Origin: Hyperoodon ampullatus
Taxonomy: Eukaryota > Chordata > Mammalia > Artiodactyla > Ziphiidae
Direction: 5' to 3'
NCBI GenBank assembly: GCA_949752795.1
Contig: OX457072.1
Span: 62,001 to 126,000 of the forward strand
Length of the DNA stretch: 64,000 bases
Part shown: piece by piece, positions 57,848 to 64,000 of the stretch
Position numbering within the stretch: the stretch's first letter is position 1
How the letters are laid out: each line of letters begins with the position of its first letter
Notes under the pieces: model-generated
The model's input: only the letters and a program-made list of their open reading frames with translations
Database searches by the model: none
What the model was told of the DNA's origin: nothing
Translations under genes and position numbers: made by a program

Positions 57848-59830
57848 CAGGTACACATTAGAGATATTGCAGGTTTGGTTCCCAACCACCGCAATAAAGT
57901 GAACGTTGCAGCAAACCGAGTCACATGAATGTTTGGGTTCGCAGTGCACATACAAGTTATGTTTACGTACTACTGTAGTCTGTTAAGTGTGCAGCAGCAT
58001 TATATCTAAAAAGAAATGTACGTACCCTAATTAAAAGATGCTTTATTGAAGGAAAAATGCTAACTATCATCGGAGCCTTGATTCAGCAAGTCGTGTATTT
58101 TTGCTGGTGGAGGATCTCACTTCAGTGTTGATGGCTACTCACTGAAGGCGGCTGGGGTTGGTGTGGCAGTTTCTTGAAATGAGGCAACAATGAAGTTTGC
58201 TGCATCGATCGACTCTTTCTTTCATAAACGATTTCTCTGGAGCTTGCAATGCTGCTCGATAGCATTTTAGCCACAGGAGAACTTCTTTCCAAATTGAAGT
58301 CAGTCCTCTCATACCTTGCTGCTGCTTTATCAACTAAGTTTTTGTAATGTTCTAAATCCTTTGTTGCCATTTCAACAGTCTTCACAGCCTCTTCACCAGG
58401 AGGAGATTCCATCTCAAGAAATCACTTGCTTTGGGCATTCCTAAGCAGCAGCTCCTCACTTGTTAAGAGTTTTATCCTGAGATTGCAGCAATTCAGTCAC
58501 ATCTTCAGGCTCCACTTCTAGTTCTGCTTCTCTTGTCATTTTCACCACATCTGCAGTCCTTCCTCCACTGAAGTCTTGAACCCCTCAAAATCATCCATGA
58601 GGGTCAGAATCCACTTCTTCCAAACTCCTGTTACTGTGGATATTTTGACCTCTTCCCATTGAATGAATCACAGATGTTCTTTTTTTTTTTTTTTTTTTTG
58701 GCGATACGTGGGCCTCTCACTGTTGGGGCCTCTCCTGTTGCAGAGCACAGGCTCTGGATGTGCAGGCTCAGCGGCCATGGCTCACGGGCCTAGCCGCTCC
58801 ACGGCATGTGGGATCTTCCCAGACCAGGGCACGAACCTGTGTCCCCTGCATCGGCCGGTGGACTCTCAACCACTGTGCCACCAGGGAAGCCCCGCAGATG
58901 TTCTTAATGGCATCTAGAATGGAGAATCCTTTTCAGAAGGTTTTCAGGTGACTTTGCCCAGATCCATCAGAGGAATCACTGTCAATAGCAGCTATAGCCT
59001 TGCAAAATGAACTTCTTAAATAATAAGACTAGAAACTTAAAATTATTCCTTGATCCAGGGGCTGCAGAGTGGATGTTGTGTTAGCAGGCATGAAAACAAC
59101 ATCCATTCCATTGTACAACATCTTCATCAGAGCTGTTGGGTGACCAGGTGCATTGTCAATGAATATTAATATTTTGAGAGGAATCATTTTTTCTGAGGAG
59201 TAGGTCTCAACAGTGGGTTTAAAATATTCAGTAAACTGTGTTGTTAATAGATGTGCTGTCATCCAGACTTTGTTGTTCTGTTTACAGAGCACAGGCAGAG
59301 TAGATTTAGCATAATTCTTAAGCGCTCTAGGATTTTCAGAATGGTCGATGCGCATTGGATCTACTTCAAGTCACCAGCTATTTTAGCCTGTAACAAGACA
59401 GTCAGTCTGTCCTTTGTAGCTTTGAAGCCAGGCATTGACTTCTCCTCTTCAGCTATGAAAGTCCTAGATGGCATCTTCTTCTAGTAGAAGGCTGTTTCAT
59501 CTGCACTGAAAATCTGTTGTTCATTGTAGCCACCATCATGAATTCTCTTTGCTAGCTCATCTGGATGACCTGGTGCAGCTTCTGCATCAGCACTCACTGC
59601 TTGACCTTGCACTTTGATGTCATGGAGATGACTTCCCTCCTTCAGCCTCATGAACCGACCTCTGCCAGCTTTAAACTTGTCTTCTGCACCTTCCTCACCT
59701 GTATCAGCCTTCGTAGAATTGAGGAGAGTTAGGACCTTGCTCTGGATTAGGCTTTGGGTTAAGGGAATGTTGTTTCTGGTTTGATCTTCTATCCAGACCA
59801 TTAAAACTTTCTCCATATCAACAATAATGC
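57848..59830 (-). mobile_element. Tigger1-like DNA transposon with decayed transposase
   Basis: The left end has the Tigger terminal text (caggtacacattagagatat, next to TA) and 'accaccgcaataaagtgaac', then 'gtttacgtactactgtagtc'. The minus strand carries transposase pieces. 59481-59816 starts MEKVLMVWIEDQTRNN (CENP-B-like helix-turn-helix) and ends at FSADETAFY, with the first catalytic Asp region. 59029-59355 has [18 protein letters not shown] and the second catalytic motif FIDNAPGHP, then [12 protein letters not shown]. 58122-58412 is a broken frame in the rest. The right end is truncated before the inverted repeat. A SINE splits it. Confidence 0.88.
58682..58894 (-). mobile_element. CHR-type SINE inside Tigger
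   Basis: Ends ccaccagggaagccccg. The target duplication cagatgttctt is at 58671-58681 and 58895-58905. Confidence 0.95.
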
Positions 59831-60059
59831 TGCAGAAACTCTAGAAGAATACAAAAACAACTAATAGAAGTAGTTACCTGAGAATTGGGGTAGGGTTAAG
59901 AGTTGGGAGAAATGGGATGTTTATAGATAAGAGTAGGAGTATACTTTCTGCTGTCTTTTAATATATTTTAAAGTTGTTGAACAACATGGATCATTTAAAA
60001 CTATTGAGGTAGATTTCAAACACATTAAAGATATTTAAAATTAAAATTGTATTTTTTAG

Positions 60060-60217
60060 ATGATCTCCAGGTTATTGACTGGGAGATAGACAGTGACAGG
60101 GAAGATTCATGTGATGAATTTGAAGACCGTGAGAGTGTGGTGGAAATATCTGACCGTGCTTCTTGTACAAGCAGTCGTTCTTCGACACCTCCAAAGACTC
60201 TACCTGAACTTCCTAAG
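60060..60217 (+). CDS. SPIDR: SPIDR coding exon 5
   Basis: The acceptor is attttttag ending at 60059. The 158-nt exon completes an Asp codon and encodes DDLQVIDWEIDSDRED, SCDEFEDRESVVEISD, RASCTSSRSSTPPKTLPELP and K, then the donor gtaaga at 60218, phase 0. Human SPIDR has QFIDWEIDSDR, CDEFEDDEGAVEISDCASC and LSELPK in the same order, so identity is secure. The exon is strongly acidic. It follows the Tigger insertion in intron 4 by about 230 bases. Confidence 0.93.
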
Positions 60218-60385
60218 GTAAGAATGAATTGTTTCCAACTTTCCATTCTGTTTATGGCATTTGTTAGTCACCGCCTTTGGTGTTTTGTTTGCAACTCCTT
60301 CCTCAGGGACTACCACTTTTGACTCTGTGGATTATTTTGCTCTTTACCTCCTTTTCTCTAAATAAAATGCTTGTAATGTGCTTTT

Positions 60386-60662
60386 TTAAAAAAAATATAT
60401 TTATTTTACTTTTGGCTGCCTTGGGTCTTAGTTGCGGCACGTGAGATCTTTTGTTGTGGTGCACCGGCTTCTCTCTAGTTGTGGCGTGTGGGCTCCAGAG
60501 TGCGTGGGCTCTGTAGTTGTGGCGTGCAGGCTCACTAGTTGCGGCTCATGGGCTTTAGTTGCCCCGCGGCATATGGGATCTTAGTTCCCTGACCAGGGAT
60601 CAAACCCGTGTCCCCTGCATTGGAAGGCAGATTGTTAACCATTGGACCACCAGGGAAGTCCC
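60386..60662 (-). mobile_element. CHR-type SINE, long variant
   Basis: Ends accaccagggaagtccc. The target duplication tgtaatgtgctttt is at 60372-60385 and 60663-60676. Confidence 0.95.
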
Positions 60663-60871
60663 TGTAATGTGCTTTTAAACATGGATAAATACTGAGTACT
60701 TTTCTCCTCACCCACTGTCACCTCTGCTACACATGGTGCTTTCCCATCCCTCTGTTCCCCCAGGACAGATGTCTCATGGTCTGGTTACATTAGATTCAGC
60801 ATTATGCAATTCTGAATAATAATATTCATAACAAGACAACTGTTAATTGTGATTTTCCTTCCCAACTTTTC

Positions 60872-61085
60872 TTTTTTTTTTTTTTTTTTTTTTGGCGGTA
60901 CGTGGGCCTCTCACTGCTGTGGCCTCTCCTGTTGCGGAGCACCGGCTCCGGATGCGCAGGCTCAGCGGCCATGGCCCACGGGCCTAGCCGCTCCGCGGCA
61001 TGCGGGATCCTCCTGGACCGGGGCACGAGCCCGCGTCCCCCGCATCGGCAGGCGGACTCCCAACCACTGCGCCACCAGAGAAGCC
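60872..61085 (-). mobile_element. CHR-type SINE
   Basis: T tract, ggcggtacgtgggcctctca, end ccaccagagaagccc. The target duplication cccaacttttc is at 60861-60871 and 61086-61096. Confidence 0.95.
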
Positions 61086-61254
61086 CCCAACTTTTCGTTT
61101 TTGTTGGAGTTAATCATTTGGGTTTTTGTTTGCCTAGTTTTACTTATCATGAATAAAACTCTTAATTTTACTTATCATGAATAAAACTCTAATTTTTCAC
61201 CATTGTTCAGTTCTTCCATTAAGATTTTCAGACATAGCAGGCATTCTATTAGTT

Positions 61255-61758
61255 CTTTAAAAAAAGTTTAAAAAATATTTTATTGAAGTATAGTTGATTT
61301 ACAGTGTTGTGTTAATTTCTGCTGTATAGCAAAGTGATTCAGTTATATGTATTCTTTTTCATGTTCTTTTCCATTATGGTTTATCACAAGATATTGAATA
61401 GAGTTCCCTGTGCTCTACAGTAGGGCCTTGTTGTTTATCCATCCTATATGTAATAGTTTGCACCTGCTAATCCCAAACTCCCAATCCTTCCCTCCCCCAC
61501 CCCTCCCCCTTGGCAACCACAGGTCTGTCCTCTATGTTTGTGAGTCTGTTTCTGTTTTGTAGATATGTTCATTTGTGTAATAGTTTGGATTCCACCTATA
61601 AGTGGTACCATATGGTATTTGTCTTTGTGCGACTTATTTCACTTAGCATGATAATCTCTAGGTCCATCCATGTAGCTGCAAATGGCATTATTTCATTCTT
61701 TCTTATGGCTGAGTAGTATTCCATTGTAATTATATACCACATTTTCTTTATCCTTTCA
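61255..61758 (-). mobile_element. L1 3' end, 5'-truncated
   Basis: Reversed L1 3' UTR: 'ttattgaagtatagttgatt', 'gttccctgtgctctacagta', 'cctcccccacccctccccct', 'taggtccatccatgtagctg'. The target duplication gcattctattNgtt is at 61241-61254 and 61759-61772. Confidence 0.92.
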
Positions 61759-62289
61759 GCATTCTATTCGTTTTGTTTTTATGGAGAACTGTTTCCCACA
61801 ACCCCCTAGCCGCTCTGATTTCAACTCAGAGTCCTCTGTGCTTTGTGAATGTAGCCACCCTTGAGTTCACAATCTTTTTGGGGAATTCCCTTCACCTCGC
61901 TCCTGCATGGAGCAACTTTATCCTGGATCCCTCTTTCTCGGTTGTTACTCTCATTTTCATTGAGCACATCTTCCGGTAGCTTCCAAGAAAGGATTTATGG
62001 AAGATAATTTTTTGAGACTTGTCATGTCAGAAGATGCATTCATCACACTTTAATGTGTGATTGAAAATTTATATAGAATTTTAGGTTTGAAATTTTTTTT
62101 CTTTAGAATTTTGAAGGCATTGCTTCATTGTCTTTTAGTTCCAGAGTTGCTATCAAGAAGCCTGAAGCTCTTCTCACTCTTGATCTTTTAAGTTTTTCTT
62201 ATTGCTTGTTTTAAACTGATTGATTGTGATATGCCTAGGTGTGGTTTTCTGCTTGGAGTTTGTCAAGCTTCTTGGATCTGTGGTTTGTC

Positions 62290-62805
62290 TGGGATCCCCA
62301 AGCTCACTTCTGGGTTCAGTGATTTGCTAGGAAGACACTCAGAACTTAGCATACAGTCATGCTCACAGCTATGATTTATTACAGTGAAAAGATACAAAAG
62401 TAAAATCAGCACTCTTCCAAGAGTCTTTTTCCAGTGGAGTCATACAGGGGATGCCTAACTGCTCCAGCAGTGAGTTTTGACAGTATATGTGCAGTGTTGT
62501 CTGCCGGGGGTGCTCATCGGTGACTCAGTGCCAACGGTTTTTATCAGGGGAGCTCTCTGCCTAACATGTGCCAGAATTTCAGTTTTCAGGACGGAAAACA
62601 GGTATTCAACATAAGCCATATTGTTTGCACAGTTTAGGCACAGGGAGATACCCTTATCATTTAGGGAATGATGGGAATCATCCTGAAATCTAAGTTCCCA
62701 GAGGTAGGCAAGGACCAACATTGTAAGCAAGGCTTTCTAGGGATACCTGTCTCAGGTCTGCTAAGTTAACTCTCCTCTTCACATGGGTTCAAAGGTTTCA
62801 TCACA
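62290..62805. mobile_element. Solo LTR inside L1M
   Basis: About 515 bases starting tgggatccccaagctcactt and ending ttcatcaca, with 'acagctatgatttattacag' and 'aagagtctttttccagtgga' inside. They break the L1 text cleanly. The TG...CA ends fit an LTR; the family is not assigned. Confidence 0.5.
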
Positions 62806-63129
62806 TTTGGAGAGTTTTTTGCCTTTATTCAACACTTTTTTTTTCTGACTCCCTGTTCCTTTCCTTCTGTGACTCCAATTATATGTATATTAATTAGGCT
62901 CCTTGATGTCGCGTCATGTATTATCGACTTTGTGCTCATTTTTTCCCCTCTCTGTTTCATTTTGAGTGGTTTCTATTGCTATACCTTCAAGTTTGATAAT
63001 CTTTTCTTCCTGTAGTGTCTAATCTGCTGTTAATACTATCCAGTGTATTTGTCAGCTCTAAAAGTTTGATATGTCATTTTATCTTGTCCATGTCTCTCCT
63101 TAACACGATCATACATTTGTCTGTGTTTT

Positions 63130-63340
63130 TTTTTTTTTTTTTTTTTTTGCGGTACGTGGGCCTCTAAGTGCTGTGGCCTCTTCCGTTGCAGAGGACAGGC
63201 TCCAGACGCGCAGGCTCAGCAGCCATGGCTCACGGGCCCAGCCGCTCCGCGGCATGTGGGATCCTCCCAGACCGGGGCACGATCCCGTGTCCCCTGCATC
63301 GGCTGGCGGACTCTCAGCCACTGCGCCACCAGGGAAGCCC
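63130..63340 (-). mobile_element. CHR-type SINE
   Basis: T tract, gcggtacgtgggcctctaag, end caccagggaagccc. The target duplication ttgtctgtgtttt is at 63117-63129 and 63341-63353. Confidence 0.95.
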
Positions 63341-64000
63341 TTGTCTGTGTTTTGAACATAAAGAGTATAATAGTTGTTTTAATGGCTTTTTCTGTAAATC
63401 TGTCATCTGTGTAATTTCTGTGTCTGTTTCTATTGATTGGTATTTCTTTTCATTATGGGTTGTATTTTTCTGCTTCTTTACATGCCCAGAAATTTTTGAG
63501 TAGATACCTAATATTTTGAATTCTATGTTGTTGGGTGCTGGATTTTTAAAAAATTTATTTTAATTTTGGCTTTGTTCTGTGGTGCAGTTACCTGGAAACA
63601 GTTTCATCCTTTTAGGTGTTGCTTTATGATTTATTAGGTGGGTCTGGGGAAGTACACAGTCTTATATCCCACTACTGAAGCAAGACCTTCCTGAGGTCTG
63701 TGTAATTCTCTGAATTATGGTTTTTTTCCAGTCAGGTTAACGGTTACAGTTTCCTGACCCTGTGTGAATAGTGGGCACTGTTCTTCTAATACTTCCCAAT
63801 GGTTCTTTCGCTGGTCTAGTGTAGCTTCTTCATATGCACATGCTGATCAGTGCTCTGCTGTATACCTAAGGGGGATGATTGGGGTTCTCTGTGCCACTCG
63901 GGCTCTTCTGGTACTCTGTGCTGTGACCTCTGGCTACTTTTGTCTCCATGGACTCTCAGCTCTGTCTCTTCAACTCAGGGAGCTCACCAGGTTCCACCTC

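Larger units (their letters stand above)
57560..60059 (+). other. SPIDR intron 4
   Basis: 2.5 kb, donor gtaaat, acceptor ttttttag. Mostly occupied by the Tigger element below; 57560-57847 and 59830-60059 hold nothing recognised beyond a MIR-like scrap near 57700-57780. Confidence 0.85.
62090..63790 (-). mobile_element. Old L1M-type body, interrupted by an LTR and a SINE
   Basis: Text before and after the insertions joins as reversed L1: 'attgtcttttagttccagag', 'gatatgcctaggtgtggttt', 'ttgtcaagcttcttggatct', then 'ttccttctgtgactccaatt' and 'gagtggtttctattgctata'. No frame survives. Confidence 0.65.
26796..64000 (+). other. SPIDR: SPIDR gene, 5' part (five coding exons visible, 3' part outside window)
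   Basis: SPIDR is a nuclear scaffold protein of homologous recombination. It is reported to bridge the BLM helicase and RAD51 and to bind FIGNL1. Five exons were assembled by eye from acceptor and donor sites and from resemblance to the SPIDR N-terminus as I remember it from human. Lengths are 33, 156, 67, 180 and 158 nt. Intron phases run 0, 0, 1, 1, 0 and every junction restores an open frame, 594 nt or 198 codons in all. Recognisable peptides are GSK|RKRNW, SLSEAWLRCGEGFQ, TTEKHLEL, TSKSTSGLT, WSSSGSDLSDEDKT and DWEIDSDR. Only the acidic, serine-rich, poorly structured N-terminal region is present; the folded C-terminal part must lie beyond 64,000. Human SPIDR also has very long introns, in keeping with the 24.7 kb first intron here. 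No frameshift or stop was seen in any exon, so this looks like a functional gene. Confidence 0.93.
60218..64000 (+). other. SPIDR intron 5 (incomplete)
   Basis: Donor gtaaga; no further SPIDR exon was found before the window ends. Bases 61770-62090 show nothing recognised. Confidence 0.8.

Noticed and set aside
1..64000. CRISPR arrays, operons, riboswitches, phage or integron features
   Set aside because: None seen; the sequence is mammalian nuclear DNA and its direct repeats are SINE, L1, LTR, minisatellite and microsatellite repeats.

Overview
The window is mammalian nuclear DNA, almost certainly from a cetacean (whale or dolphin) or a very close relative. The diagnostic signal is about twenty copies of the tRNA-derived CHR-type SINE, whose head reads 'gcttccctggtggcgcagtgg' with small variations and whose tail is A-rich. 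They lie beside L1, MIR, Tigger and MaLR-type elements of ordinary eutherian kind. I saw no bacterial-style operons, CRISPR array or rRNA.

Left third (1-26,300): no protein-coding gene was recognised. It holds retroelements, all in + orientation as far as I can orient them: L1 pieces, a 4.6 kb L1 with an intact ORF1 but most of ORF2 missing (about 1957-6570), six SINEs, several LTR pieces and two MaLR-type LTRs. Two collinear, diverged copies of one composite block occur here (about 900-9390 and 14265-18740). Both carry the same LTR at the same site in the same L1, so they are a segmental duplication. A fragment of a related block lies at 640-905. The stretch 18,700-26,300 is GC-rich and SINE-free, with a 66-bp minisatellite and two LTR-like elements.

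Promoter (about 26,330-27,260): a CpG island with two CCAAT boxes in an 81-bp direct repeat and GC boxes. It leads into an 11-codon first exon.

Right part (26,796-64,000): the 5' end of SPIDR (KIAA0146, scaffolding protein involved in DNA repair) on the + strand. Five coding exons with consistent splice phases are visible: 26796-26828, 51556-51711, 52362-52428, 57380-57559 and 60060-60217. Together they give 198 codons; the gene runs on past the window. The introns carry two processed pseudogenes (FAM136A and RPS26), three Tigger/pogo-type DNA transposons, several L1 copies all in antisense, five MaLR-type LTRs, one further LTR, four MIRs, and 14 SINEs of which 13 are antisense to SPIDR.

No novel multi-gene system was found. 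The points most worth a second look are the longer SPIDR exon 4, the duplicated CCAAT promoter module, the switch in retroelement orientation at the SPIDR promoter, the segmental duplication marked by a shared LTR, and a SINE insertion that seems to have carried flanking L1 sequence with it.
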